A stretch of 32,991 nucleotides of DNA from Pseudoalteromonas aurantia (GTDB lineage: Bacteria > Pseudomonadota > Gammaproteobacteria > Enterobacterales > Alteromonadaceae), in assembly GCF_005886875.1 (NCBI RefSeq), contig NZ_PNBY01000059.1:1-32991 (forward strand), read 5' to 3'. Below the pieces are notes generated by a model that did no database searches, was not told the DNA's origin, and saw only the letters and a program-made list of their open reading frames with translations. The position numbers were made by a program, and so were the translations under genes. Shown in pieces: positions 8,858-18,944 of the stretch (positions are counted from its first letter, which is position 1; the number at the start of each line of letters is the position of its first letter).

Positions 8858-8890
8858 AAAAAAACCCCGCTACGGCGGGGTTTTTTGTTT
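8858..8890 (+). terminator. rpmA terminator
   Basis: The stem ccccgc (8865-8870) and gcgggg (8875-8880) is closed by a TACG tetraloop of the very stable UNCG class. A residues before and six T residues after extend it, making a textbook intrinsic terminator. Confidence 0.92.
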
Positions 8891-8894
8891 TTAT

Positions 8895-10175
<1,281 letters not shown>

Positions 10176-10187
10176 TAACAGTTTATG

Positions 10188-10213
10188 ATAAAGGGCTTTT
10201 TAGCCCTTTTTCA
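10188..10213 (+). terminator. obgE terminator
   Basis: The arms aagggct (10191-10197) and agccctt (10202-10208) enclose a short T loop and are followed by T residues, 15 bases past the obgE stop. Confidence 0.85.
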
Positions 10214-10238
10214 ATACTAAAAAATGATAGGAGTTCAT

Positions 10239-10730
10239 GTGATAATTTCAATGATCGCAGCTATGGCACACAATCGTGTAATTGGACAAGATAATAAAAT
10301 GCCTTGGCATCTACCCGCAGATCTTCAGCACTTCAAGCGTATCACCTTAAATAAACCCGTGATCATGGGTAGAAAAACATTCGAGTCGATTGGTAGACCA
10401 TTACCCAATAGACGTAATATCATTATTACTCGCAATAGCAACTATCATGCAGAAGGAATTGAAGTAGTGACTTCTGCAGATGCTGCGCTTAAGCTTGCCG
10501 CTGGTTCAGAGGAAGTCATGATTATTGGTGGTGGATTAGTTTACGAGCAGTTTCTTCCTTTATGCGAACGATTATACCTCACTTTTATTAACTTACACGT
10601 TGACGGTGATACTTGCTTCCCTGATTATGAGAAAGTGTCTGATTGGACCATAGTTGACACGCAAAGTCATGAACCTAATGAAAAAAATAAATGTAGTTAT
10701 AAATTCGTAACCTTGCAGAAAAAATTATGA
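10239..10730 (+). CDS. folA: Dihydrofolate reductase
   Basis: FolA reduces dihydrofolate to tetrahydrofolate with NADPH and is the trimethoprim target. The sequence shows the chromosomal DHFR hallmarks: NRVIGQDNKMPWHLPADL with active-site D28 (E. coli D27), NKPVIMGRKTFESIGRPLP and the MIIGGG loop. I choose the GTG at 10239 because an AGGAG ribosome site (10229-10233) sits five bases before it; this gives 163 residues starting MIISMIAAMA, close to E. coli (159). The in-frame ATG at 10224 lies upstream of that ribosome site and would add five unconserved residues. It follows obgE after a terminator. Confidence 0.95.
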   Translation: MIISMIAAMAHNRVIGQDNKMPWHLPADLQHFKRITLNKPVIMGRKTFESIGRPLPNRRNIIITRNSNYHAEGIEVVTSADAALKLAAGSEEVMIIGGGLVYEQFLPLCERLYLTFINLHVDGDTCFPDYEKVSDWTIVDTQSHEPNEKNKCSYKFVTLQKKL

Positions 10731-10734
10731 GTTT

Positions 10735-10771
10735 GTTGCTAACAATTATATTGGTTGCTACAATTATATAA
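10735..10771. repeat. Imperfect tandem duplication upstream of the DUF3718 gene
   Basis: A unit of about 18-19 bases beginning gttgcta and containing caattatat occurs at 10735-10753 and again, directly adjacent, at 10754-10771. The copies differ by one inserted A and by their last bases. The pair begins just after the folA stop and lies in the presumed promoter region of the next gene. Confidence 0.7.
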
Positions 10772-10810
10772 GTATTTGCATACGAATAAAGTATTATTAA
10801 AGGGTTTAAA

Positions 10811-11185
10811 ATGAAATTAACTACCGTGCTTGTATCAGCTTCTTTGTGTATCGCGTCTTTGTCTTTTAGCCACAATGCCAACGCTGATGCACAACTTGCA
10901 GCGTCTTTGTGTGAATATGTTGCAGCAGACGATAAAAGCCGTCTACGTAAAAAACTAAAAAGTTCACGAGTGAAAATTCGCAATATTTATGATGCAATTC
11001 TGTGTAATGGTAATAACTTATTACGCCACGCAATTGCAAGTAATGCTGCGGGGACTGGTGAATATATCGTTAAAAACCTGCCAAAAAAAGTATTAAAAGA
11101 TGGTGCTGACATTTCATGGGCCGAAGGCAATGGACATAGTGGTTCGCCATTGATTGCTGTTATTAAAGCACGAGCAGGCTTATAA
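10811..11185 (+). CDS. Small exported protein, DUF3718 family
   Basis: This 124-residue protein has a clear signal peptide (hydrophobic about 5-19, likely cleavage after NANA at 25). The mature part contains DDKSRLRKKLKSSRVKIRNIYD and CNGNNLLRHAIASNAAGTGEYIV, which I recognise as the DUF3718 pattern found in marine gammaproteobacteria. Two cysteines remain after cleavage (C34, C65) and could form a disulfide. No function is known for the family. An AAGGG ribosome site precedes the ATG. It appears to be a single-gene unit, with a tandem duplication upstream and a terminator after it. Confidence 0.8.
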   Translation: MKLTTVLVSASLCIASLSFSHNANADAQLAASLCEYVAADDKSRLRKKLKSSRVKIRNIYDAILCNGNNLLRHAIASNAAGTGEYIVKNLPKKVLKDGADISWAEGNGHSGSPLIAVIKARAGL

Positions 11186-11231
11186 TTTATTTGTAACTTA
11201 AAGACGTGTATCGCGTACTAAGTTGGAAGAG

Positions 11232-11262
11232 TAAAAAACCTTAGATCCCCTGAGGTTTTTTT
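11232..11262 (+). terminator. Terminator after the DUF3718 gene
   Basis: An A-rich arm ending in cctta pairs with tgagg followed by eight T residues, with one wobble pair, about 50 bases past the stop codon. Confidence 0.75.
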
Positions 11263-11304
11263 TAAAAAAGTTAGTCCCCTTTATTAATACTTTTTATCTG
11301 TTTT

Positions 11305-11341
11305 TATTATCACAATGCCGAAGGATATTGGCGTGATAATA
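11305..11341. repeat. Hairpin with perfect 9-base arms, function unknown
   Basis: The outer arms tattatcac (11305-11313) and gtgataata (11333-11341) are perfectly complementary. Inner gcc (11317-11319) and ggc (11330-11332) extend the stem beyond a three-base bulge. There is no T tract, so it is not an obvious terminator. Confidence 0.55.
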
Positions 11342-11513
11342 GAATGTTTAATCACTTAGCGAATACTGTACTTATTACGCAGTTATTCATTATGTTATTA
11401 CTGATATAACCACATCGTCTTATAACTTATTTTTACCTTATTGATTAATGATGTAAAACTCAAATATATCAAATTAAGTATGAATATAAGAACTAGAGCT
11501 TAAGAAGCTGAGA

Positions 11514-11538
11514 GGCGGCTAAAGTGGATTCAGCCACC
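11514..11538 (-). terminator. Possible terminator of the RidA-like gene
   Basis: On the minus strand a 7-base stem (GGTGGCT with AGCCGCC, one G-U wobble) lies 17 bases past the stop codon. The following bases are only moderately T-rich, so this call is tentative. Confidence 0.4.
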
Positions 11539-11554
11539 ATCAATATCGTATCGT

Positions 11555-11911
11555 TTAAGTGTTTTTTAAAGCTGCGACAATAGAGACCTCAACAAGTAGC
11601 TCGGACCTAGCCATTGCAGCCTGTACACATGCTCTAGCTGGCGCATGACCTTCAGGCACCCAAGCATCCCACACGTCATTCATTGCTTTAAAGTTAGCCA
11701 TATCGCTGATATAAACGGTTGCGCTTAATACATGTTCTTTGTCACTATTTGCTTCTAGTAACAGCGCATCTACTTTATCAAGCATAGTTTGGGTTTGCTC
11801 AGTAATATCTTTTGTTGCGTCACTACATACTTGACCGCATAAGTAGATAGTATTGTTATGCGTGACAATCCGACTCATTCTTTGATTTGTATGCTTACGT
11901 TCGATACTCAT
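11555..11911 (-). CDS. RidA family protein (YoaB-like)
   Basis: This 118-residue protein belongs to the RidA/YjgF/UK114 superfamily, whose best-studied members hydrolyse reactive enamine/imine intermediates from PLP enzymes. The family features are [12 protein letters not shown] near the N-terminus, the central [23 protein letters not shown] block, R93 at the position of the catalytic arginine in [10 protein letters not shown], and a C-terminal VEVSIVAAL strand. The closest resemblance I recognise is E. coli YoaB rather than RidA itself, so the substrate is uncertain. An AAGGAA ribosome site supports the ATG at 11911. It diverges from the DMT transporter gene. Confidence 0.88.
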   Translation of the reverse strand: MSIERKHTNQRMSRIVTHNNTIYLCGQVCSDATKDITEQTQTMLDKVDALLLEANSDKEHVLSATVYISDMANFKAMNDVWDAWVPEGHAPARACVQAAMARSELLVEVSIVAALKNT

Positions 11912-12105
11912 AAGTGTTCCTTTAATATTACTAAAAATAATCTATCGTAATATTGTACCGCAAGGTACTTAGAACGGGTAATAATTGTCATGCCTTAAGC
12001 CAGAAAAACGCATGTCTCAAAATAGTTCGTCCTGTAACGAAGTACCATATAAAACAATCCTGTACACTCTAGGGCGTAAATTTTATAAACAAGTAAGGAA
12101 ATTGA

Positions 12106-13029
12106 GTGGACGTTGCCAACAGAGAAAATGATACGACAGAGGCTACACTAGTGCTCGTACTTATTTTGGCTATGCTGATATGGGGCGCTAGCTGGGTTTC
12201 GGGGAAAATAATTGCAGATATGGCCCCTGCTAAGGTGACCACCTTTTATCGCTTAGCCATCGCAACTATTAGTATGTTACCTATTTTATTCGTCATGCAC
12301 CTATTTAAGTGGGTTCAACTGAGGTTTACGCGTCAAGCGGTAATGTGGTCTGTGCCGGCTGGTTTGCTGCTGGCTGCATATAATCAGTTATTCTTTTTGG
12401 GTCTCAATGATGGATTACCAGGTAAAGGGGGAATGTTGGTGACAACGCTCAACCCATTGTTTACTTGTTTATTAACTGTCATCGTGTTCAAACAGAAATT
12501 AAGCAAACTACAGATCGCAGGCTTAACGCTTGGGCTGAGCGGTGGATTAATGATGATTGAAATATGGGACTTCAATCTTGAACAGCTGATGGTATCGGGA
12601 AATCTGTATTTTATTTTAGCTGCACTGACTTGGGCCATTCTTACTTTGGTGAGTCAGGTTGGAGGCAGATATGCAGATTTTTTACTGTTTAGTACTTTGA
12701 TGTATGGAAGTGCCAGTATTATTAGCTATGGGTTGGCATTTGAATATGCCCCATTGAAGTCAGTAACGACCTATCCGATTGAGTATTGGCAGCATATGCT
12801 ATTTTTATCAACCGTTGTGGTGAGTATCGCAACCAGTGTGTTTTTTTTGGCGACTCAAAAGTTAGGTTCAAGTCGTTCTAGTTCGTTTGTATTGGTAGTA
12901 CCTGTATCAGCAATGGGACTCTCTGCTTGGTATTTTGGTGAATCGCTATCACTGATTGTGGGTAGCGGTGGGGTATTAGCATTGTCGGCAGTTTATCTTT
13001 TGAATTATAAAAATCAGCAGATAAAGTAA
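12106..13029 (+). CDS. DMT-family transporter (two EamA domains)
   Basis: This 307-residue inner-membrane protein shows about ten hydrophobic segments arranged as two EamA repeats. The first begins LVLVLILAMLIWGASWVSGK, the N-terminal Trp-Gly/Ser pattern of the drug/metabolite transporter family; the second starts near NLYFILAALTWAILTLVSQV. Such proteins usually export amino acids or metabolites, but the substrate cannot be predicted here. The start is GTG at 12106, placed by a TAAGGA ribosome site just upstream. It is a single-gene unit ending at a shared terminator with metK. Confidence 0.88.
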   Translation: MDVANRENDTTEATLVLVLILAMLIWGASWVSGKIIADMAPAKVTTFYRLAIATISMLPILFVMHLFKWVQLRFTRQAVMWSVPAGLLLAAYNQLFFLGLNDGLPGKGGMLVTTLNPLFTCLLTVIVFKQKLSKLQIAGLTLGLSGGLMMIEIWDFNLEQLMVSGNLYFILAALTWAILTLVSQVGGRYADFLLFSTLMYGSASIISYGLAFEYAPLKSVTTYPIEYWQHMLFLSTVVVSIATSVFFLATQKLGSSRSSSFVLVVPVSAMGLSAWYFGESLSLIVGSGGVLALSAVYLLNYKNQQIK

Positions 13030-13065
13030 GGTTTTTAGTAAAACTTACGCTATTTTAGGTCACCA

Positions 13066-13098
13066 AAAAAAAACGCTGCCAGTAGGCAGCGCTTTTTA
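13066..13098. terminator. Bidirectional terminator between the DMT gene and metK
   Basis: The stem cgctgcc (13074-13080) and ggcagcg (13085-13091) has an agta loop, with a long A run on the left and T run on the right, so it can serve both converging genes. Confidence 0.9.
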
Positions 13099-13122
13099 TT
13101 ATTTGGTTCTGTACTAGATAAA

Positions 13123-14274
13123 TTATAAGCCAGCAGCAGCTCGTAAAGCTTCTGCTTTGTCAGTTGCTTCCCACGGGAATTCTTCACGTCCGAAGTGGCC
13201 GTATGCAGCAGTAGGCTGATAAATTGGCCGCTCTAAATCTAGCATAGTAAGAAGACCGTATGGGCGAAGGTCAAAATGTTCACGTACTAACTCTACTAGA
13301 CGAGATTCTTCAAGTTTACCTGTACCAAATGTTTCAATGCTAATCGATGTTGGCTCTGCAACACCAATCGCATAAGATACTTGTAGTTCGCATTTATCAG
13401 CAAGGCCAGCAGCGACTATATTCTTAGCAACATAACGCGCTGCATAAGCTGCTGAGCGGTCAACTTTTGATGGATCTTTACCTGAGAATGCGCCACCACC
13501 ATGACGTGCCATGCCACCATAGGTATCTACGATGATCTTACGACCCGTTAAACCACAGTCACCCATTGGACCACCAATCACAAAACGACCAGTTGGGTTG
13601 ATGAAGAACTTAGTTGCTTTAGAAATAAGCTCTGCTGGTAATACTGGCTTGATGATGGTTTCCATTACAGCTTCAACGAGGTCACTTTGTGATACTGAGT
13701 CACAGTGCTGAGTTGAAAGAACAACCGCATCAATACCAACCGCTTTACCATTTTCATAAGCAAATGTTACTTGTGATTTTGCATCAGGGCGTAACCAGCT
13801 AAGTTCACCACTTTTACGTACTTGCGCTTGGCGTTGTACTAAACGGTGAGAGTAAGTGATTGGTGCAGGCATTAGTACGTCTGTTTCATTACATGCATAA
13901 CCAAACATTAACCCTTGGTCGCCAGCACCTTGCTCTTCAGCCCTAGCACGGTCTACACCTTGGTTAATATCTGGAGATTGTTTGCCGATAGTGTTTAAAA
14001 CCGCACATGAATCAGCATCAAAGCCCATATCAGAATGTGTATAACCAATATCACGTACAGTTTTACGTGTTAGTTCTTCGATATCTACCCATGCACTTGT
14101 AGTAACTTCTCCACCAACCATCACCATGCCTGTCTTAACATAAGTTTCACAGGCTACACGTGCTTTTGGATCTTGCTCTAAAATTGCGTCAAGTACCGCA
14201 TCTGAAATCTGATCCGCAATTTTATCCGGATGGCCTTCAGAAACTGATTCAGAAGTAAATAAATGTTTTGCCAT
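13123..14274 (-). CDS. metK: S-adenosylmethionine synthetase MetK
   Basis: MetK makes SAM from methionine and ATP in the cytoplasm. It supplies the methyl donor for the RsmC, TrmB and RsmA enzymes encoded nearby, and for all other cellular methylations. The ATG at 14274 gives 383 residues (E. coli 384). Hallmarks are [11 protein letters not shown] (H15, D17), the [12 protein letters not shown] loop and the phosphate-binding [16 protein letters not shown]. An in-frame extension to 14355 is rejected because it would precede the conserved N-terminus and run toward the predicted promoter. A MetJ operator upstream indicates methionine-responsive repression. It diverges from tkt. Confidence 0.98.
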   Translation of the reverse strand: MAKHLFTSESVSEGHPDKIADQISDAVLDAILEQDPKARVACETYVKTGMVMVGGEVTTSAWVDIEELTRKTVRDIGYTHSDMGFDADSCAVLNTIGKQSPDINQGVDRARAEEQGAGDQGLMFGYACNETDVLMPAPITYSHRLVQRQAQVRKSGELSWLRPDAKSQVTFAYENGKAVGIDAVVLSTQHCDSVSQSDLVEAVMETIIKPVLPAELISKATKFFINPTGRFVIGGPMGDCGLTGRKIIVDTYGGMARHGGGAFSGKDPSKVDRSAAYAARYVAKNIVAAGLADKCELQVSYAIGVAEPTSISIETFGTGKLEESRLVELVREHFDLRPYGLLTMLDLERPIYQPTAAYGHFGREEFPWEATDKAEALRAAAGL

Positions 14275-14367
14275 TGTATGTATGCTCACAAATATGCGCT
14301 TCACAAACAAACGGGATAGCGCAGGAATGAAAAATATGAGTGCCATTCTAACCAAAACAAACAGCCA

Positions 14368-14403
14368 TGCATAGTTTTTTTACGCCTAGACGTCTAAATA
14401 GCT
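14368..14403 (-). promoter_or_regulatory. metK promoter overlapped by MetJ boxes
   Basis: On the minus strand TAGACG (14391-14396), a 17-base spacer and TATGCA (14368-14373) make a sigma-70-like promoter. A perfect MetJ box AGACGTCT (14388-14395) overlaps the -35. The abutting 8-mers match the consensus at 5 of 8 (14380-14387) and 4 of 8 (14396-14403), as expected for a tandem met operator. Confidence 0.78.
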
Positions 14404-14538
14404 TTTATTGAAGTAAGTGGGATATAAAATCCTGCTTGTACCTGTTTTTTCTCTGGAATATCGTTGCAGTAGGGCATTGAAATGAGTAAGAATGGGGTAC
14501 TTTAAATTATACCCGCGAATTTTAAGGTAGGAGAATTC

Positions 14539-16530
14539 ATGCCATCTCGCAAAGAACTAGCAAATGCAATCCGCGCTCTGTCAATGGACGCAGTACAACA
14601 GGCTAAATCAGGCCACCCAGGTGCCCCTATGGGTATGGCGGACATTGCCGAAGTACTATGGCGCGATTATTTAAAACATAATCCAAGTAACCCTGAATGG
14701 GCTGATCGTGACCGTTTTGTACTATCAAATGGTCATGGCTCAATGCTTATTTATTCTTTGTTACATTTAAGTGGTTATGAATTATCTATTGATGATTTGA
14801 AAAACTTTCGTCAAATGCATTCTAAAACACCAGGGCACCCTGAATATGGTTATGCACCTGGTATTGAAACTACTACGGGCCCACTGGGCCAGGGCATTAC
14901 AAATGCGGTTGGTATGGCAATTGCCGAAAAGTCACTGGCGGCACAATTTAACCGTGATGAGCATGTCATTGTAAATCACTATACTTATGCGTTTTTAGGT
15001 GATGGCTGTTTGATGGAAGGTATTTCTCATGAAGCATGTTCATTAGCTGGTACACTTGGTTTAGGTAAGCTGGTTGCATTTTGGGATGATAATGGTATTT
15101 CAATAGATGGTGAAGTTGAAGGGTGGTTTAGTGATGATACACCTAAGCGCTTTGAGTCATATGGTTGGCATGTGATTGCTGATGTTGATGGTCACGATAG
15201 TGAAGCGATTAAAGCTGCAATCGATGCTGCACGTGCAGAAACCAATAAACCAACCTTAATTTGTTGTAAAACAGTGATCGGTTACGGTTCACCGAATAAG
15301 TCTGGTAGTCATGATTGTCATGGTGCACCACTGGGTGACGAAGAAATCAAAGCAGCACGTGAATTTCTCGGTTGGGATCATGAGGCATTTGAAGTACCTG
15401 ACGAAATTTATGCTAAATGGGACGCTTCAGCACGCGGTCAACAGGCGCAAAGCCATTGGTTGATTAAATTTACTGAGTATCAAATTGAGCACCCTGAGTT
15501 AGCTGCTGAATTTGAACGTCGCATGAAAGGTGAGTTACCAGATACATGGGCTGAGCAATCTGAAGCGTATATTGCACAGTTGCAGGCAAATCCTGCAAAC
15601 CCAGCAACACGTAAAGCTTCACAAAATGCATTAAATGCATACGGGCCATTATTACCTGAGTTTATGGGCGGCTCAGCCGATTTAGCTGGCTCAAACTTAA
15701 CCATTTGGGATGGTTCAAAAGGGTTAACGGCTGATGATGCCTCTGGTAACTATATTTATTATGGTGTGCGTGAGTTTGGTATGTCAGCCATCATGAATGG
15801 CATTGTGTTGCACAAAGGTTTTATTCCTTACGGTGCTACATTCTTAATGTTTATGGAATATGCTCGAAATGCGGTGCGTATGGCTGCATTAATGAAGCAA
15901 CCTAGTATCTTTGTGTATACACATGATTCAATTGGGTTAGGCGAAGACGGTCCAACTCATCAGCCCGTTGAGCAAATAGCAAGCATGCGTTTAACGCCGA
16001 ACTTAGTTAACTGGCGCCCATGTGACCAAGTTGAGTCTGCAGTTGCATGGCAGCAAGCGGTTGAACGTAAAGATGGACCAACTTCTCTCATCTTTACTCG
16101 TCAAGGTTTAGAGCAGCAAGGGCGTGATAATGCACAAGTACAAGTAATCAAGCAAGGCGGCTATGTTCTAAGTTGTGACGGTAATCCAGAGTTAATCATT
16201 ATTGCAACGGGTTCTGAAGTACAATTGGCCGTCGACTCAGCAAAGTCGTTACGCTTAGACGGTAAAAAGGTCCGTGTTGTTTCTATGCCTTCTACAGATG
16301 TATTCGATGCCCAGTCAGCTGAATATAAAGAAAGCGTTTTACCATCAACAGTTACTCGCCGTATTGCGGTGGAGGCTGGAATTGCAGATTACTGGTATAA
16401 ATATGTTGGCTTAAATGGCGTGGTGGTAGGCATGACGACTTTTGGTGAATCAGCACCAGCAAATGAGTTGTTCGAACACTTTGGCTTTACGGTTGATAAT
16501 ATCGTGAATAAGGCAAAAGCGTTGTTTTAA
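14539..16530 (+). CDS. tkt: Transketolase
   Basis: Transketolase transfers two-carbon units between sugar phosphates in the pentose phosphate pathway, using thiamine diphosphate. The 663 residues equal the E. coli enzymes in length. Visible are H26 in [12 protein letters not shown]66 in SNGHGSML, H100 in KTPGHPE, the thiamine-binding segment beginning GDGCLMEG (154-161), and the pyrimidine-domain block ending in [22 protein letters not shown] ribosome site lies six bases before the ATG. In many bacteria tkt is followed by gapB/epd and pgk; here a terminator follows and the next gene is an opposing chemoreceptor, so tkt is a single-gene unit. The metK-tkt adjacency could let both be co-regulated from the shared spacer. 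Confidence 0.97.
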   Translation: MPSRKELANAIRALSMDAVQQAKSGHPGAPMGMADIAEVLWRDYLKHNPSNPEWADRDRFVLSNGHGSMLIYSLLHLSGYELSIDDLKNFRQMHSKTPGHPEYGYAPGIETTTGPLGQGITNAVGMAIAEKSLAAQFNRDEHVIVNHYTYAFLGDGCLMEGISHEACSLAGTLGLGKLVAFWDDNGISIDGEVEGWFSDDTPKRFESYGWHVIADVDGHDSEAIKAAIDAARAETNKPTLICCKTVIGYGSPNKSGSHDCHGAPLGDEEIKAAREFLGWDHEAFEVPDEIYAKWDASARGQQAQSHWLIKFTEYQIEHPELAAEFERRMKGELPDTWAEQSEAYIAQLQANPANPATRKASQNALNAYGPLLPEFMGGSADLAGSNLTIWDGSKGLTADDASGNYIYYGVREFGMSAIMNGIVLHKGFIPYGATFLMFMEYARNAVRMAALMKQPSIFVYTHDSIGLGEDGPTHQPVEQIASMRLTPNLVNWRPCDQVESAVAWQQAVERKDGPTSLIFTRQGLEQQGRDNAQVQVIKQGGYVLSCDGNPELIIIATGSEVQLAVDSAKSLRLDGKKVRVVSMPSTDVFDAQSAEYKESVLPSTVTRRIAVEAGIADYWYKYVGLNGVVVGMTTFGESAPANELFEHFGFTVDNIVNKAKALF

Positions 16531-16577
16531 TCGCTTGAAGCGAGTACCCAGCCTAGCATAGGTTGTCACTATTTTAA

Positions 16578-16615
16578 TAAAAGCGCCCGGTGTATTTCAT
16601 CGGGCGCTTTGTATT
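16578..16615 (+). terminator. tkt terminator
   Basis: The 10-base arms aaagcgcccg (16580-16589) and cgggcgcttt (16601-16610) pair perfectly around an 11-base loop, about 50 bases after the tkt stop. Confidence 0.85.
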
Positions 16616-16703
16616 TTAAGGCGTTGTACGACTCTTGCTTATTAGGGGTTTTATTGAATTAATAGTTGGAAGTGTGCCAACCTGGATTTGGGGTGTAAGA
16701 GAT

Positions 16704-16732
16704 AAAAAAGCCTGCAAATGCAGGCTTTTCTG
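16704..16732. terminator. Bidirectional terminator between tkt and the chemoreceptor gene
   Basis: The arms aaaagcctgc (16706-16715) and gcaggctttt (16720-16729) pair around a four-base loop. A and T tracts on the two sides let it act on either strand. Confidence 0.82.
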
Positions 16733-16812
16733 TGTTTTAAAAGGAGTTACTAAAGGAGAGTAAAATACAGCTTAATCACTTTTTAGAGCGAACTCACCTA
16801 AGTCTTGCTAAT

Positions 16813-18828
16813 TTAAACCTTGAACTGTTCTACGGATAAACGCAGCTCTTCAGCCAGTTTTGCAACTTCAGTACTTGATATTGAGGTTTGATTTGCGCCT
16901 TCTGCGGTTTGTTCTGCAATAGACACAATCGACTCTAAACGCTCACTGATCTCTTGAGACACTTGTTGCTGCTCGTTTGCTGCAGAAGAGATCTCTTCAC
17001 TCACATCATGCGCTTGCGATACAGCTTGGGTAATACTATTGAGTGCTTCGTTAGCCAAATCACTTTTATCAACACAGGACTCCGCTTGCTGCTTGCCTTT
17101 TGACATGGCTGTTACTGCTTCTTCGGCGCCGGCTTGCAAAGATTCAATCATTGACTGTATTTCTTGGGTCGATTCCTGAGTTTTACTTGCCAGTGATCTC
17201 ACTTCATCAGCAACGACAGCAAAACCTCTACCCTGCTCACCGGCTCGGGCAGCCTCAATAGCAGCATTTAAGGCTAGTAGGTTGGTTTGCTCTGCGATCC
17301 CACGAATAACATCTAAGATCCCACCAATTGACGCACTGTCTTGGTGTAGTTTATTAATAACTCTTGATGCTTCATCAACCTCGCGAGCGAGCTGCTCAAT
17401 GGTGTGCTTGTTATCATGGGAAATACCTTTCACACGCTCAGCTTCTTTGTCAGCATTCTTAATTTCAAGTAATGCTTGGTTTGCGCTATTGCTTACACCA
17501 TGAGATGTACTGCTCATTTCTGTGGTTGCAGTAGCGGCTTGCTCTACTTGAGCTTGCTGGTTTCGAATCGCTTGGCTGGATTCTGTGGTAATGGTTGATG
17601 TTTGCTCTGACGCGGCTGCAAGCTGTGTAGAGCGAGAAACGATACCAGTGATCAGCTCTCGTAAGCTTCTAATTAATGCGTTACAACTGCGAGACAGCTC
17701 ACCGAATTCATCCTGTGCTGTATCGTCCAAACGCTGCGTCATGTCGCCACGAGCAACGATTGTGAGCACACGATTAACTTCTGCGAGGGGTTTGGTAATA
17801 AGGTTTACCGTCACAAAGGCGACTACGATCGCAATCAATGTAGCAATTATCATACCAATCCATGTCCATAAGTTCGCAGCACTGACATCTTGGCTTACGC
17901 CCTTTTGTAAATCGAATGCCACTTTACTTGCTTCATCTAATAGTTGATCAAGCTGTTTTAAAGCTGCTTTGGTTGCTTGTTCTGCTTCGGCCAGTTCCGA
18001 TTTAGTCATATTAATCACATTGATCAAGCGCTTTTTATTTTCTGACAAGCTTTGTGTGCCAGTTGTATCTTGCTTTAATACAGTAAAGTAAGACTCTAAA
18101 TCTGCAAACAAATCACTATCAAGTGCGATGACAGGCCCTTTCATTAACTCGATATTTCGTTCTAGCTCTTCAAGCAAGTAAGTTTGATCTTTCTTTACAA
18201 TCTCAAGGGTATTTAAGTTATCAACAGTTAACATATCAGCACTGTTAGTGACGATACCTGAAAAGTTATTTTCCATACTATTAGCGGCAAGATAAGCGCG
18301 GTTATTTGATTCTTTTAATCCATCCAAATCAATAATATCAAGCACGACGGTTGTCGCATCTTCGGCGTTCAACTCAATATTTTCTAGTTGAGCAGAGGTA
18401 GACTTTCTTAATTGTAGCTCTAGCGCTTTATCTTTTAATAGGTTATTTACTGAGATTAAGAAGTCTTTATATGTATTACCCACATCTTGAGCGCTACGCG
18501 ATAAATTCTGGTTGCTACTTACGACATTTTCTAATTCAGCGTGCGCATTACTAAAAACAGTTTGGCGCTGATTAAACTCTGCTTTCAGTGCATTTAGCTC
18601 GGCAGGCGTTTGTGCATAAAAGCTGCCTTGAGCAACTTTGCTCATTAATGAAAACTCAACTTGTAACTCTGAACTTTTATCAAGCGCAGGGAGAGATAAG
18701 CTATTCACTTGTTGTGTTGAGCTATCTATATTGGCAATCCTTAGCAAAGAGTTTCCACCTATCATTAGGAGCAGTAAGGTGATAAGAATAAAACCACCCC
18801 AAATTCGTTGGCTTACAGTCAAGTTCAT
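16813..18828 (-). CDS. Methyl-accepting chemotaxis protein
   Basis: This 671-residue chemoreceptor spans the inner membrane and signals to CheA/CheW. It has TM1 (about 10-27), a long alpha-helical periplasmic domain of about 290 residues, TM2 (about 321-345), a HAMP domain (about 346-400), and a signalling hairpin with the highly conserved tip [20 protein letters not shown] (starting near 513). It ends [11 protein letters not shown], without a CheR-binding NWETF-type tail. I place the start at the ATG at 18828: a GGAA ribosome site precedes it, and a FliA-type promoter at 18865-18891 would start transcription downstream of the alternative TTG at 18861. The ligand is unknown. Confidence 0.95.
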   Translation of the reverse strand: MNLTVSQRIWGGFILITLLLLMIGGNSLLRIANIDSSTQQVNSLSLPALDKSSELQVEFSLMSKVAQGSFYAQTPAELNALKAEFNQRQTVFSNAHAELENVVSSNQNLSRSAQDVGNTYKDFLISVNNLLKDKALELQLRKSTSAQLENIELNAEDATTVVLDIIDLDGLKESNNRAYLAANSMENNFSGIVTNSADMLTVDNLNTLEIVKKDQTYLLEELERNIELMKGPVIALDSDLFADLESYFTVLKQDTTGTQSLSENKKRLINVINMTKSELAEAEQATKAALKQLDQLLDEASKVAFDLQKGVSQDVSAANLWTWIGMIIATLIAIVVAFVTVNLITKPLAEVNRVLTIVARGDMTQRLDDTAQDEFGELSRSCNALIRSLRELITGIVSRSTQLAAASEQTSTITTESSQAIRNQQAQVEQAATATTEMSSTSHGVSNSANQALLEIKNADKEAERVKGISHDNKHTIEQLAREVDEASRVINKLHQDSASIGGILDVIRGIAEQTNLLALNAAIEAARAGEQGRGFAVVADEVRSLASKTQESTQEIQSMIESLQAGAEEAVTAMSKGKQQAESCVDKSDLANEALNSITQAVSQAHDVSEEISSAANEQQQVSQEISERLESIVSIAEQTAEGANQTSISSTEVAKLAEELRLSVEQFKV

Positions 18829-18864
18829 ACAATTTCCATCAATTTTACTAGCAGGGTTCAATAC

Positions 18865-18891
18865 TTATCGGTTTTATTGCGGATAAGTTAA
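18865..18891 (-). promoter_or_regulatory. FliA (sigma-28)-type promoter of the chemoreceptor gene
   Basis: On the minus strand TTAACTTA (18884-18891), an 11-base spacer and ACCGATAA (18865-18872) match the flagellar sigma-28 consensus TAAAGTTT-N11-GCCGATAA at 5 of 8 and 7 of 8 positions. The place upstream of a chemoreceptor gene supports it. Confidence 0.7.
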
Positions 18892-18944
18892 GTATTTTAT
18901 AGCAGATGTGACTAAAAAATTCAGTAAAAAGGGGCGAGAATAAA

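Larger units (their letters stand above)
11186..11554. other. Non-coding region between the DUF3718 gene and ridA-like gene
   Basis: These 369 AT-rich bases lie between converging genes. They hold a terminator for the DUF3718 gene (11232-11262), an unexplained hairpin with perfect 9-base outer arms (11305-11341), and a weaker hairpin facing the RidA-like gene (11514-11538). I see no credible coding region. Confidence 0.6.

Noticed and set aside
12106..13029. The DMT transporter as a relocated yhbE
   Set aside because: Both are EamA-domain proteins, but the family is large and the gene is not between rpmA and obgE; no specific similarity can be claimed by eye.
14275..14538. SAM riboswitch before metK
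   Set aside because: I see no recognisable SAM riboswitch fold; a perfect MetJ box overlapping a promoter explains regulation better.
18829..18861. TTG start for the chemoreceptor
   Set aside because: It precedes the hydrophobic N-terminus typical of chemoreceptors and lies upstream of the start predicted from the FliA-type promoter.
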